A stretch of DNA of 64,000 bases from Phenylobacterium sp. NIBR 498073 (GCF_027286305.1 NZ_CP114599.1:124001-188000), one strand, 5' to 3'. Positions 47,785 to 57,036 are shown, numbered from the stretch's first letter. Numbers and translations: made by a program. Notes: generated by a model not told the origin, from the letters alone.

Positions 47785-48062
47785 GGCTGCTGGCTCTGGC
47801 CATCCTGCTGGCCGCGGGCGCGGCGTCCGCCCAGACCATGGATGGGTTGCCGGCCGGCCCCGGCCGCAGCGACACGGTGCGGATCTGCACCGGCTGCCAC
47901 GAAGCCGGGGTCATCGTCCATCGGACCCAGAAGACGGCCGCCTGGGCCGACATCGTCCAGGCGATGGTCGAGAAGGGCGCCGAGGCCTCGAGCGCCGAAC
48001 AGGCGGCGATCATCGCCTACCTCCAGAAAGCGTTACCGCCGAAGGGCGATTTGGCGCCCTAA
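47781..48062 (+). CDS. Small exported c-type cytochrome encoded with glcDEF
   Basis: A 93-residue protein with a signal peptide (LLALAILLAAGAASAQ) and one haem motif CTGCH near residue 39. The mature part is only about 75 residues and resembles the c-type domain found in quinoprotein and oxidoreductase partners (RICTGCHEAGVIVHRTQ, then AIIAYLQKALP). It lacks an obvious distal Met after the haem site apart from AMVEKG, so the sixth ligand is uncertain. Start GTG 47781 overlaps the glcF stop. An electron acceptor for the Glc complex is the obvious inference. Confidence 0.85.
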   Translation: MRLLALAILLAAGAASAQTMDGLPAGPGRSDTVRICTGCHEAGVIVHRTQKTAAWADIVQAMVEKGAEASSAEQAAIIAYLQKALPPKGDLAP

Positions 48063-48132
48063 ACCGCCGCCCGCGCCGTTTACACGCGCCGTACCCGGCA
48101 CTAGACCCGTCGCACGACCAGGGGAGGTGCGC

Positions 48133-50148
48133 GTGGGAGTACTGTCGATCGCCTTGATGGCCGCGGCGTTGACGCAGGACGCCGGCGCCGCGTCCGCGGC
48201 GGGCGCTGACCAGGCGGTCACCAGCTACGACGCCGGCTTCTTCTCCGCCGCGCGGCCCGGCGACGCCAAGGCGATGATCGACCGCATCCCCGGCTTCGCC
48301 TTCGACGGCGGCGGCAGCGTGCGCGGGCTGTCGGGCGCGGCGGGCAATGTGCTGATCGACGGCCGCCGGCCCTCGTCCAAGAGCGACTCGCTGAGCGACG
48401 TGCTGGCCCGGATTCCGGCCGACCAGGTGGTCCGCATCGACGTGATCCGCGGCGGCGCGCCCGGGATCGACATGCAGCGCAAGCCGGTGGTGGCCAACGT
48501 CATCCGCGATCCGCGCGGCGGGGTCAGCGGCTCGGTCACGCTCAGCGATCAGCTGACCTTGGGCGATGCGCGAAACGAGACCGAGATCGCCGCCGACTTG
48601 GCCGCCCGGCTGGGCGCCCATGTGTTCGAGGCCGCGGCCAGCTACGAGCGCGGCGACAGCCACGATCGCCGCCGCACGCACCGGGTGCGCACGGCCGGCC
48701 ACGGGCGGCTGCTGATCGACTCGCAGATCGACAGCGACAAGCCGGGCGAGGAGGTGGTCGGCTCGGCCGCCTACGAGACCGCCCTGCCGGTCGGCGACGT
48801 GCGGCTGAATATCCGCGGCTATCGCGAGATCAGCGACGTGACCGAGCGCGACAGGTTCGATGTTCCCGCCGGGGCCGGCCTGCTGAGCGAGGCCTATCGC
48901 GGCGCCGGCGGCGAGTTCGGCGGCCGCTATGTCGCGCCGCTCGGCGACGGCGTCGAGCTGGAGGCCATGGCCCTGCGGTCCTGGCGAACCAATGAGACGC
49001 GGGCGACCTCGACCAATGGCCCCCGGACGGTCGGCTATCGCCGCTTCGACGAATCCGGGGAGAGCGTCGGGCGCGCGGTGCTGCGCTTCCACGGCTGGGA
49101 CGCGCTGTCGCTGGAGACCGGGCTGGAGGCGGCGTTCAACTGGCTGGAGGGCGACAGCGCCCTGATGGTCGGCGGCGTGCTGGCTCCGGCGCCCGGATCG
49201 CAGGCCCGGGTCGAGGAGCGCCGCGGCGAAGGCTTCGCCACCGGGGTCTGGCAGCCGTCGCCGGTGCTGGCGCTGGAGGCCGGCCTGCGGTTTGAAGCCT
49301 CGGTGCTCGATCCCGGCCATGGCGAGGCGCAGGGCCTGGAGTTCGCCAAACCGTCGGCGGCCCTGACCTGGACGCCCAGCGCCCAACGTTTGATCCGTGT
49401 GCGGATCGAGCGCGAGGTTGGGCAGCTGAACTTCAATGATCTCCTCGCTTCGGTGAACATGTACACCGGCGTGGTGACGGCCGGGGCGGGCCTGCTGGCG
49501 CCGACCCAGACCCTGCGCGCCGAGATCGCCTTCGAGCAGCAGTTCGCCGGCCGTGGGGCGCTGGGCGCGATCCTGCGCCAGGAGCAGGTGGAGGACGTGA
49601 TCGGCCTGGCGCCGGTGGCCGGTCCCAACGGCCTGTTCGACGCGCGCAGCAATGTCGGCTCGGGTTTGCGTCAGATCCTAGAGGTCAACTCGACCGTACC
49701 GCTGGACGCCGGCGGCGTGCCCGGCGGCCTGTTGAAGGCCGGGCTGAAGGCCGTGCGCTCGGAAGTCGTCGATGCGGCGACCGGCGAGCTGCGCAGCTAT
49801 TCGAACCAGTCGGGGCTGGAGTGGAACGCAGCGTTCACCCAGGACTTGCCGGCGTGGAACGCCACCTGGGGCGTCAACCTGTCGGGCTATACCGACAAGA
49901 TCGCCTATCGGTTCGACGGCACGGCGGTCAGCGGCGCCGAGCCTTGGGCCTCGGCCTTCGTCGACTATTCGCCGCGCGCCGACGTGACCCTGCGGCTGGA
50001 GGTCAACAACCTGACGGCTCGCAGCGCCTGGAGCGAGCGCGACGTGCACGCGGGCCTGCGGCACGTGGCCGATCTCGTCTACGCCGAGCGGCGCGACGAG
50101 GAGAGCTATCGCAACGTGCGGCTCAGCGTCCGCAAGGCCTTCAACTAG
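48133..50148 (+). CDS. TonB-dependent outer-membrane receptor
   Basis: A 671-residue receptor. After a signal peptide (VGVLSIALMAAALTQDAGA) comes a plug domain: a TonB-box-like AVTSYDAGFF, then IDRIPGFAFDGGGSVRGLSGAAGNVLIDGRRP and VVRIDVIRGGAPGIDMQ, a pattern typical of a large Caulobacterales/sphingomonad receptor group. The remainder is a beta-barrel ending VRLSVRKAFN. GTG 48133 has GGGGAGG 5 bases upstream. It lies 70 bases after the cytochrome gene, with no terminator seen, so it might be read together with glcDEF; the ligand is unknown. Confidence 0.88.
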   Translation: MGVLSIALMAAALTQDAGAASAAGADQAVTSYDAGFFSAARPGDAKAMIDRIPGFAFDGGGSVRGLSGAAGNVLIDGRRPSSKSDSLSDVLARIPADQVVRIDVIRGGAPGIDMQRKPVVANVIRDPRGGVSGSVTLSDQLTLGDARNETEIAADLAARLGAHVFEAAASYERGDSHDRRRTHRVRTAGHGRLLIDSQIDSDKPGEEVVGSAAYETALPVGDVRLNIRGYREISDVTERDRFDVPAGAGLLSEAYRGAGGEFGGRYVAPLGDGVELEAMALRSWRTNETRATSTNGPRTVGYRRFDESGESVGRAVLRFHGWDALSLETGLEAAFNWLEGDSALMVGGVLAPAPGSQARVEERRGEGFATGVWQPSPVLALEAGLRFEASVLDPGHGEAQGLEFAKPSAALTWTPSAQRLIRVRIEREVGQLNFNDLLASVNMYTGVVTAGAGLLAPTQTLRAEIAFEQQFAGRGALGAILRQEQVEDVIGLAPVAGPNGLFDARSNVGSGLRQILEVNSTVPLDAGGVPGGLLKAGLKAVRSEVVDAATGELRSYSNQSGLEWNAAFTQDLPAWNATWGVNLSGYTDKIAYRFDGTAVSGAEPWASAFVDYSPRADVTLRLEVNNLTARSAWSERDVHAGLRHVADLVYAERRDEESYRNVRLSVRKAFN

Positions 50149-50152
50149 AGGC

Positions 50153-50626
50153 TTAGACGCCGGTCGAGCCGTGGCCGCCGGCGCCGCGGACGGTGTCGTC
50201 GAGCTCGTCGGCCTCGACCAGAGTCCACTGCGGGGCCGCCGCGATGATGCCCTGGGCGATGCGGTCGCCGCGGCGGACATGGAAGGCCTCGGCCCCGAGG
50301 TTGATCAGGCAGACCAGGATTTCGCCGCGGTAGTCGCAGTCGACGGTGCCGGGAGCGTTGACGATGGAGACGCCGTTCTTGGCGGCCAGGCCCGAGCGCG
50401 GACGGATCTGCATCTCGTAGCCGATCGGCAGGGCGACGGCGAAGCCGGTCGGGATCAGGGCGCGGGCGTTCGGCTCGATGGTCACCGTCTCGCCCTTGGG
50501 CACGGCGGCGCGGAAGTCGAAGCCGGCGGCGCCAGCGGTGGCGTAGGCCGGCAGGGGCAGGTCGTGGTTGCCGTCCCAGCGCTTGAAGGTCGCCGTCATG
50601 GGCGTCAGGCCGCGGGGTTCAGTCAT
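50153..50626 (-). CDS. dut: Deoxyuridine 5'-triphosphate nucleotidohydrolase
   Basis: A 157-residue trimeric dUTPase hydrolysing dUTP to dUMP and PPi, which keeps uracil out of DNA. Visible motifs are AGFDFRA (motif 1), RPRSGLAAKNGVSIVNAPGT (motifs 2-3) and the C-terminal GAGGHGSTG P-loop-like arm (motif 5). ATG 50626 is preceded by GGAGG at about 9 bases; ATG 50599 nearer the family start is an alternative. Convergent with the TonB receptor, 4 bases apart. Confidence 0.96.
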   Translation of the reverse strand: MTEPRGLTPMTATFKRWDGNHDLPLPAYATAGAAGFDFRAAVPKGETVTIEPNARALIPTGFAVALPIGYEMQIRPRSGLAAKNGVSIVNAPGTVDCDYRGEILVCLINLGAEAFHVRRGDRIAQGIIAAAPQWTLVEADELDDTVRGAGGHGSTGV

Positions 50627-50705
50627 GGCTCTCGCCCTCCGATGATGCGTGGGGGCGGAATGCCAGAGCCGGGCCCCCGCCTCAAGGGCGAGGGCCGGCA
50701 TCGGG

Positions 50706-52643
50706 TCAGTTGGTCGCCGGCAGATGCTTGGCGAGGAAGGTGTCCAGGGCCTGCAGCATCTGGGTGCGGGTGGCCGAGCGGGTCATGTAGTGGTTCTCGC
50801 CGGCCAGGACGACGTAGTCGACCGGCTTGCCGGCGGCCTTGAGGGCATTGGCCATCACCTGTGACTGCTGGGGAGCGACGACGGTGTCCTGGTCGCCGTG
50901 GACCAGCAGGATCGGGGCCGTGGCCTTGGTGACCAGCTGCGCCGGCGACGTGGCGTTGAGCTTGCCCTTTTCGGCGGCGCCCAGCATCGCCCGCAATTCG
51001 CCGACCTTGGCGGAGTCGTCGCCTGAGGTCCGCCACTGCTGTTCGAGCATCAGGCCGAGATCGGAAATCCCGGAGACCGATGCGGCGCATTTGTAGGCTT
51101 CGGGATGCATGGTCGCACCGGCCAAGGCCGCATAGCCGCCGAAGCTGGCGCCGACGATGCAAACCCGGCCAGCGTCGGCCTTGTCGGCGACGGCGGCGAT
51201 CCCGTCGAGCAGGTCGGTTTGCATCTTGCCGCCCCACTCGCCGGCCCCGGCCTGCTCGAAGGCGTCGCCGAAGCCCCAGGAGCCGCGGAACTGCGGCTGC
51301 AGCACCGCATAGCCGCGGGTGGCGAGGAATTGGGCCATGTAGTCGAACTCATAGCCGTCACGCGAGGTCGGGCCGCCGTGCGGCAGAACGATCAGCGGCG
51401 GCTTGGCGTCGGCCGTCAGTCCCGGCGGCAAGGTCAGGTAGGCCGGAATCTCCAGGCCGTCGCGGGCCTTGTAAGTGATCCAGCTGGTCTGCCCGAAGGC
51501 GGCGTCCTTCAGTTCAGGATACTCCTCGCCCAGGGGCGAGAGCTCCTTGCGGGTCTTGTCGAACAGGTACCAGACGCCCGGCGACGACGGCGAGGCGACC
51601 CGGACGATGAAGCGCGTGCGGTCGGTCGACCACTCCCAGAGCGTGACCTCCTTGCCCTTGAAGGCTTTGGACAGCGCTGCGTGCGTCGCCCCCAGTTCGG
51701 CGTCGAGCCAGTTGTAGAGCGGCCGTTCGGTCCCGCCGACGATGGCGACCGGAGCGATGCGGTGGGGATCCCAGATCATATTGGGTGAGACCCCGTTCAG
51801 CGGCTGCCCGACCGGCTGGTCGGGGCCCCCGGCCAATGGCTTGCGGACGATGCGGTCGCCAATGGCGAGGTAGATCGCGTCTTCGGGCGCCGAATAGCCC
51901 AGGTACTGACGACGGCTTTCGTAGTTGGGGCCTTGCCAGATCTGGGTCCAGGCGCGGGCGCCGGAGCGGGCGTAGATTTCGAACTTGTGGGTCAGCTCGT
52001 CGACGTCGAGGCGGACCTTCGCTTCACCGGCGGCGTTGAGCGCCCAGCTCACCGTGTCGGAATCGCCCCGCTCGACGCGCACGCCCTTGCCGGTGGCGGG
52101 ATCGACCTTCATCAGCGCCACGCCCCAGCCGTCCGTGCCCTTGCGCTTGATGCGGGTGTCCATGCCGCTGTTGGCCTCGATGGGGGCCAGGGCGAGGACA
52201 AAGGCGTTGGCCGGCGGGCCGGCGACGACGCCGAGCACGGGCTGCTGCAGCCCGTACTGCGCGAAGGCGTCGCCCTCGAGCAGACGCGAGACGGCCTGGC
52301 CCTGGGTGTTGATCGAGACGTTGCGTTCGAACCGGTAGGCCAGCCGCGGTCCGTCGGACTTCCAGTAGGCCATGCGCGCCAGCACGTGGTCGTTGCCGGC
52401 CCAGCGCAGGCTGATCGCCTCGGCCTCGCCGAGCGACAGCACCGGCATGTTCGGATCGTCGATGGTCGCGATCGAGACGAAGCGCTGCTCGGACGTGCCG
52501 CCCAGCAGGGCCACGCGGCGCCCGTCGGGCGAGATGGCGGTGTCGGCGACGGCCGGGACGCGGCCAAAAGCCGAGGCGGGCGGAGGCGCGGCGTGAGCCG
52601 CCCCGGCGATGGCCGCGAGCGCGACCGCCGAAATGAAACGCAT
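50706..52643 (-). CDS. Exported S9-family (prolyl oligopeptidase-like) peptidase, copy 1
   Basis: A 645-residue secreted serine peptidase. The signal peptide is MRFISAVALAAIAGAAHA. A beta-propeller-like N-terminal half (SPDGRRVALLGG near residue 38) precedes the alpha/beta hydrolase domain with the nucleophile elbow VGASFGGYAAL, Asp in HGDQDTVV and His in GENHYMTR. It is a paralogue of the next gene (52752-54677), with which it shares layout and many motifs. ATG 52643 starts the signal peptide. The likely role is periplasmic peptide breakdown; specificity is unknown. Confidence 0.92.
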   Translation of the reverse strand: MRFISAVALAAIAGAAHAAPPPASAFGRVPAVADTAISPDGRRVALLGGTSEQRFVSIATIDDPNMPVLSLGEAEAISLRWAGNDHVLARMAYWKSDGPRLAYRFERNVSINTQGQAVSRLLEGDAFAQYGLQQPVLGVVAGPPANAFVLALAPIEANSGMDTRIKRKGTDGWGVALMKVDPATGKGVRVERGDSDTVSWALNAAGEAKVRLDVDELTHKFEIYARSGARAWTQIWQGPNYESRRQYLGYSAPEDAIYLAIGDRIVRKPLAGGPDQPVGQPLNGVSPNMIWDPHRIAPVAIVGGTERPLYNWLDAELGATHAALSKAFKGKEVTLWEWSTDRTRFIVRVASPSSPGVWYLFDKTRKELSPLGEEYPELKDAAFGQTSWITYKARDGLEIPAYLTLPPGLTADAKPPLIVLPHGGPTSRDGYEFDYMAQFLATRGYAVLQPQFRGSWGFGDAFEQAGAGEWGGKMQTDLLDGIAAVADKADAGRVCIVGASFGGYAALAGATMHPEAYKCAASVSGISDLGLMLEQQWRTSGDDSAKVGELRAMLGAAEKGKLNATSPAQLVTKATAPILLVHGDQDTVVAPQQSQVMANALKAAGKPVDYVVLAGENHYMTRSATRTQMLQALDTFLAKHLPATN

Positions 52644-52751
52644 GGCTGAGCTATTCCCTGGATGCGGCCGAGCCGAAGTCCCCCGAGGCGGGTCTATAAG
52701 GATACGGCGCAGTCTTGCAACCAGACGGGGCGCCGCACCCGACAATTCGCG

Positions 52752-54677
52752 TCAACTGGCCGGGTAGCTTTGGGCCAGGAAGGTCTCGAGGGCCTCCAGC
52801 ATCTGCACGCGATTGGTCCCGCGCGAGAAGTAGTGGGCCTCGTCCTTCATGACGATGTGTTCGACCGGCTTCCCGGCCGACTTGAGGGCGTCGGCCATCA
52901 CCTTGGACTGCTCGGGGTCGACCTCAGTGTCCTGGTCGCCATGGATCAGCAGCACCGGGCCGCCGACCTTGCCGGCGAAGCGGGCCGGCGAGGCGCCGCT
53001 GAGCTTGGTCTTGCCCGTGCCGCCCATCCGTTCGCGCAGCCGCTCCAGCGCCAGCGACTCGTAGTCGTAGAACCAGCGGCGCTTGGACATCATCAGGCCG
53101 AGATCGGAGAGCCCGCCCATCGAGGCCGCGCAGCGCCAGGCGTCCGGCTGCAGGGCGATGGCGGTCAGGGCCGTGTAGCCGCCGAAGTCATGGCCGACGA
53201 TGCACGGGCGGCGGGCGTCGACCTCGCCGGCGACCGCGGCGACGGCGTCCAACAGGTCGGTCTGCATCTTCCCGCCCCACTCGCCGAAGCCGGCCTCGTA
53301 GAAGTCGTCGCCGAAGCCCCAGAGACCGCGGTGGTAGGGCTGCAGCACAGCGTAGCCGCGGCTGGCGAGGAACTGGACCATGTAGTCGAAGCTGGCGCGC
53401 GTTTCGACGCCCGGGCCTTCGCCGGCCATCACGACCAGGGGCGGCCGCGATCCCGGCCCCGCCCCCGGCGGCAGGGTGAGATAGGCCTGGATGTCCTTGC
53501 CGTCGCGGGCCTTGAAGGACAGCCAGCGGCCCTGGGCGATGGGCGCCCCCTTGAGCTCGGGATAGTCCTCGCCGAGCAGCGAGACTTCCTTGCGGTTGCG
53601 GTCATAGAGATAGACGGCGTCCGGCGCGGTGCGCGACTCGACGTTGAAGATCACGCGGTTGCGGTCGTCCGACCAGTCGAGCAGCGAGACTTCCTTGTCC
53701 TTGAATATCTTGCCGAGCGACGCGTGGATGGCGCCGACCTCGGGATCGAGCCACTTATAGGTCGTCGTCGCCCCCCAGGTCACGATCGCCAGGGGCGCGG
53801 CCGTGCCGATGTCCCACAGCATGTCGGGCGAGGTGTCAGGCGAGGGGCGGTCGACCACCTCGGTCGCCCCGTCGCTGGTGCGCTTGCGGACGATCTCGCC
53901 GGTCTCGAGGAACAGGTAGACAGCATCTTCCGGCCCCGAATAGCCGAGGTAGCGTTCGCGGCCGCCGAGCTTGGTCGACCAGAAGCGAGTCCAGAGCGCC
54001 GCGCCCTGGCCCGGACGCGACAGGTGGATCGCCTCGACGCTGGTGATGCGATTGGAGTCGTAGTCGTGGCGGACGCGCGCCGAGCCTGCGGCGTCGACGC
54101 TGAAGTGCCGGGTGGTGGCGTCGCCTTTGGCGATGGTCTCGCCGAGCCCGGTGGCAGGATCCACCCGCCAGAGCGCCATAACGGTGCCCTCGTTGCCGCC
54201 GTTGGCGCCGCCGCGCAGGACGATCTTGCCTGCGCCGTCCTGAGGCGCGGCCATGATCGGCTGGTTGTAGAAGTGCTGCGAGTAGGTCTCGTTTTCCAGC
54301 AGTCGCGTGGCGATCTTGCCGTCGGGCGTGATGGAGATGTGTCGCTCGAAGCGGTGCATTTCCTTGGGCCGGGGCGAGAACCAGAAGGCGGTGCGCAGCA
54401 GCAGGTGGTCGTTGCCCGACCAGGCGAGGCTCAGGCCTTCGCCCGCACCCAGCGGAACCACGGGCACGTTCGGCTCGTCGATGGTGGCGATGGAAACGAA
54501 GCGCTTGTCGTCCTGGCCGCTGAGGATGCCCACGCGACGGCCGTCAGGCGAGATCGCGGCGGCGGCGACGCCCGGAAATCGCCCATAGGCGGACGCGGGG
54601 GGCGGCGCGGCGTGAGCCGACGCGGCCAAACCAAGGACGCCCGCCGTTGCGGCGGCCGCCAGAACCATACGCTGCAA
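52752..54677 (-). CDS. Exported S9-family (prolyl oligopeptidase-like) peptidase, copy 2
   Basis: A 641-residue paralogue of the gene just downstream. The signal peptide is MVLAAAATAGVLGLAASAHA, identical in its APPPASA continuation to copy 1. The catalytic Ser is replaced in context: the elbow reads VGHDFGGYTAL, so the residue at the usual Ser position of GxSxGG is Asp. Asp (HGDQDTEV) and His (DEAHYFSRG) are retained. This hints at an inactive or altered enzyme. TTG 54677 with a GGGGGGAAG stretch upstream is chosen over ATG 54668, three codons inside. It follows the amidase gene by 68 bases. Confidence 0.88.
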   Translation of the reverse strand: MQRMVLAAAATAGVLGLAASAHAAPPPASAYGRFPGVAAAAISPDGRRVGILSGQDDKRFVSIATIDEPNVPVVPLGAGEGLSLAWSGNDHLLLRTAFWFSPRPKEMHRFERHISITPDGKIATRLLENETYSQHFYNQPIMAAPQDGAGKIVLRGGANGGNEGTVMALWRVDPATGLGETIAKGDATTRHFSVDAAGSARVRHDYDSNRITSVEAIHLSRPGQGAALWTRFWSTKLGGRERYLGYSGPEDAVYLFLETGEIVRKRTSDGATEVVDRPSPDTSPDMLWDIGTAAPLAIVTWGATTTYKWLDPEVGAIHASLGKIFKDKEVSLLDWSDDRNRVIFNVESRTAPDAVYLYDRNRKEVSLLGEDYPELKGAPIAQGRWLSFKARDGKDIQAYLTLPPGAGPGSRPPLVVMAGEGPGVETRASFDYMVQFLASRGYAVLQPYHRGLWGFGDDFYEAGFGEWGGKMQTDLLDAVAAVAGEVDARRPCIVGHDFGGYTALTAIALQPDAWRCAASMGGLSDLGLMMSKRRWFYDYESLALERLRERMGGTGKTKLSGASPARFAGKVGGPVLLIHGDQDTEVDPEQSKVMADALKSAGKPVEHIVMKDEAHYFSRGTNRVQMLEALETFLAQSYPAS

Positions 54678-54745
54678 AACGCTTCCCCCCGGAATACCCG
54701 CGATAAGGGTACACAGTGCGGAGGGGCATGCAATGGTTGCGGTGT

Positions 54746-56173
54746 TCAGCCCGGCGGCGGGGCGACGTAACCACCGAGCGCCTCGTCGATCGCCTGGGCG
54801 ATGGAGAGGGTGCGGGAGTCGGCGCCGTGCGGGCCGATGATCTGGGCGCCGACCGGCAGGCCGCTGGCGGCCAGGCCGGCCGGAACGGTGGTCACCGGCA
54901 GGTGGCAGGCGGTGGCGAGGGCGATCCAGTTCAGCATCGCCGGGTAGGGAATGATCCCGCCGTCGCTGGTCTTCAGCTTGCGGCCGGCGAACGGCTTGTA
55001 ATCGTGCGGGAAGGCGACGGTGGGGGCGACGGGGGCGAGGATGGCGTCGAAGGCCTCGAAGGCGTCCGACATCGTGCTGCGCAGCCGGGCGCGGACCTCG
55101 TCGGCGGCGATCCACTCGGCGTGGCTGGCGGTATAGGCGCGGGTCAGGCCGGCCCAGGAGTCGCGGCCGGCGCCCAGCGCCAGGGCGAGCGCGGCGGGGC
55201 CGCGCATCCGGCGCATGGCGTGCTGGGCCTTGGGCGGCATGTCGGTGGCGACCAGCGAGCCGAGCAGCACGCGATAGGCGTCCATCAGCTGGTCGAGCGG
55301 GGCCGGGGCGGAGATCGGCCGCACCTCGACCCCGGCGGCGCGCAGCCGGCCGGCTAGGTCCTCGAGCACCGCGCGGACCTCCGGGTCGAGCGGAAAGCCG
55401 TCCAGCCAGAGGCCGAGCTTGAGGGTCTTGAGGTCGGCGAGCTCGGCCTTGGCCGGGACGCCCTCGGCCAGGATCGAGAGCAGCAGCCGCAGGTCGCGGG
55501 CCGAGCGGGCCATCGGGCCGACGACGTTGAGGTCGCGCTCGGCGTGAGTTCCGGGCGCCGGCGGAACGTGCCCGACCTGGGAGACCAGGCCCCAGGTCGG
55601 CTTGTGCGAGAAGACGCCGCAGAAGCTGGCCGGGACGCGCAGCGAGCCGCCGATGTCCGAGCCGATCTCCAGGGCGGTGACGCCGGCGGCCAGCGCGGCG
55701 GCCGCTCCGCCGGACGAGCCGCCGGGGACGCGGGTCGGGTCCCAGGGATTGTTGGTCGCCCCATAGAGCGGATTGAACGACTGCCAGTCGGCCGCCATCA
55801 CCGGGACGTTGGTCTTGCCCCAGATCACCGCCCCGGCCTGGCGGGCGGCGGCGACCACGGCGGCGTCGTCGGGCTTGCGCCGGCGCAGGGCCTCGATCCC
55901 CGACGAGGCGGCCATGCCGATCACGTCGAAGGTGTCCTTGATGGTCATCGGCAGGCCGGTGAGCGGCCCGCCGGCCTTCTTGGCGCGCAGGTCGTCGGCG
56001 GCCTTGGCGAGGTCGAGAGCGCGCTCGACGTCGGCGGCGATCACCGCGTTCAGCCGCGCGTGAGTCTGCTCGTGGCGGGCGAGGGCGAGCTTCAGCAGCT
56101 CGACGGCGGAAACCTCCTTGGCCCGGAGCGCCGACAGCTGACCGGTGGCGTCGCGGGCGAGGAGGTCGGCCAC
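54746..56173 (-). CDS. Amidase signature family amidase
   Basis: A 475-residue amidase with the Ser-cisSer-Lys triad region: Lys in LPMTIKDTFD (near residue 77), GGSSGGAAAALAAG (near residue 152) and GSDIGGSLRVPASFCG (near residue 171). It hydrolyses C-N amide bonds; the substrate is not predictable. GatA is unlikely because no gatC/gatB neighbours are present and the C-terminus differs. GTG 56173 overlaps the last base of the dapB stop (TAGTG), so dapB and the amidase are translationally linked. Confidence 0.9.
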   Translation of the reverse strand: MADLLARDATGQLSALRAKEVSAVELLKLALARHEQTHARLNAVIAADVERALDLAKAADDLRAKKAGGPLTGLPMTIKDTFDVIGMAASSGIEALRRRKPDDAAVVAAARQAGAVIWGKTNVPVMAADWQSFNPLYGATNNPWDPTRVPGGSSGGAAAALAAGVTALEIGSDIGGSLRVPASFCGVFSHKPTWGLVSQVGHVPPAPGTHAERDLNVVGPMARSARDLRLLLSILAEGVPAKAELADLKTLKLGLWLDGFPLDPEVRAVLEDLAGRLRAAGVEVRPISAPAPLDQLMDAYRVLLGSLVATDMPPKAQHAMRRMRGPAALALALGAGRDSWAGLTRAYTASHAEWIAADEVRARLRSTMSDAFEAFDAILAPVAPTVAFPHDYKPFAGRKLKTSDGGIIPYPAMLNWIALATACHLPVTTVPAGLAASGLPVGAQIIGPHGADSRTLSIAQAIDEALGGYVAPPPG

Positions 56174-56943
56174 TACTTCAGCCCGAGCACGTCTTGCATG
56201 TCGTAGAGCCCGGGCGGCTGGCCGGCGACCCAGCGGGCCGCCTCGACCGCGCCGCGGGCGAACAGTCCGCGGTCGCGGGCCGAGTGGCTGAGGGTCAGGA
56301 TCTCGTCCTCGGCCGCGAAGATCACCGAGTGCTCGCCGATGATGCCGCCGCCGCGGATGACCGAGAAGCCGATCTCGCCGGTCGGTCGAGCGCCGGTGAT
56401 GCCGTCGCGCATCCGCTGGGCGACGTCGGCCAGGGCGACCTGGCGGCCGCGGGCGGCGGCCTCGCCGAGCATGAGGGCGGTGCCGGACGGGGCGTCGACC
56501 TTGCGCTTGTGGTGGCTCTCGGTGACCTCGATGTCGTAGGCGTCGGCATGCAGCGCCTTGGCGGCCTGGGCGACCAGGCCCATCAGCATGTTGACCCCCA
56601 GCGAGTAGTTGCCGGCGAACACGATCGGGATCGACTTCGCGGCGGCCTCGATGGCCTCGATCTCCTCGGGCGAGGCGCCGGTGGAGCCGATCACCAGGGC
56701 CGGGGCGCCGCGGGCGGCGGCGGCCCGGGCCAGGGCCACCGAGGCGGCCGGGGTGGTGAAGTCGATGACCACCTGGGCCTTTTCCAGCGCCTGCTCCGCG
56801 GGCACGAGGCCCTCGCCCTCGGCGCCCGGACGGTCGAAGCGGGCGGCCAGGCGTACGTCCTGGCGGCCGGAGACCACGGCGGTCACGGCCTGGCCCATGC
56901 GGCCGAGCGCGCCGGCCACGGCGATGTCGATGGGACTGGACAG
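56173..56943 (-). CDS. dapB: 4-hydroxy-tetrahydrodipicolinate reductase, apparent CTG start
   Basis: A 256-residue NAD(P)H-dependent enzyme of lysine and diaminopimelate synthesis. The cofactor motif [11 protein letters not shown] sits near residue 7, and the catalytic His/Lys segment is [15 protein letters not shown]. No ATG, GTG or TTG precedes the first beta strand; GTG 56919 would cut it off. CTG 56943 has GGAG 7 bases upstream and gives [15 protein letters not shown], the usual DapB beginning. It is first gene of the minus-strand dapB-amidase pair, with a divergent operon on the other side. Confidence 0.9.
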   Translation of the reverse strand: MSSPIDIAVAGALGRMGQAVTAVVSGRQDVRLAARFDRPGAEGEGLVPAEQALEKAQVVIDFTTPAASVALARAAAARGAPALVIGSTGASPEEIEAIEAAAKSIPIVFAGNYSLGVNMLMGLVAQAAKALHADAYDIEVTESHHKRKVDAPSGTALMLGEAAARGRQVALADVAQRMRDGITGARPTGEIGFSVIRGGGIIGEHSVIFAAEDEILTLSHSARDRGLFARGAVEAARWVAGQPPGLYDMQDVLGLK

Positions 56944-57016
56944 GGGAGGACTCCGACGCGGCGAAAACTTGAGCGCGCTAGTCTCCCGTCCTGGCGGTCG
57001 CGGTCAAGGCGCCAGC

Positions 57017-57036
57017 CTGCACGGCTTCTGCACGGC
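57017..57036. promoter_or_regulatory. Direct repeat, candidate OmpR-type operator before the DUF4173 operon
   Basis: CTGCACGGCTTCTGCACGGC: two perfect 9-base repeats (CTGCACGGC) with an 11-base period, about one helical turn, the geometry used by OmpR/PhoB-type regulators. It lies 87 bases before ATG 57123, in the 56944-57122 gap shared with dapB. A related site is seen at 60827. Confidence 0.5.

Noticed and set aside
52662..54770. 702-codon plus-strand frame over the second S9 peptidase
   Set aside because: Antisense shadow of a full peptidase gene with signal peptide.
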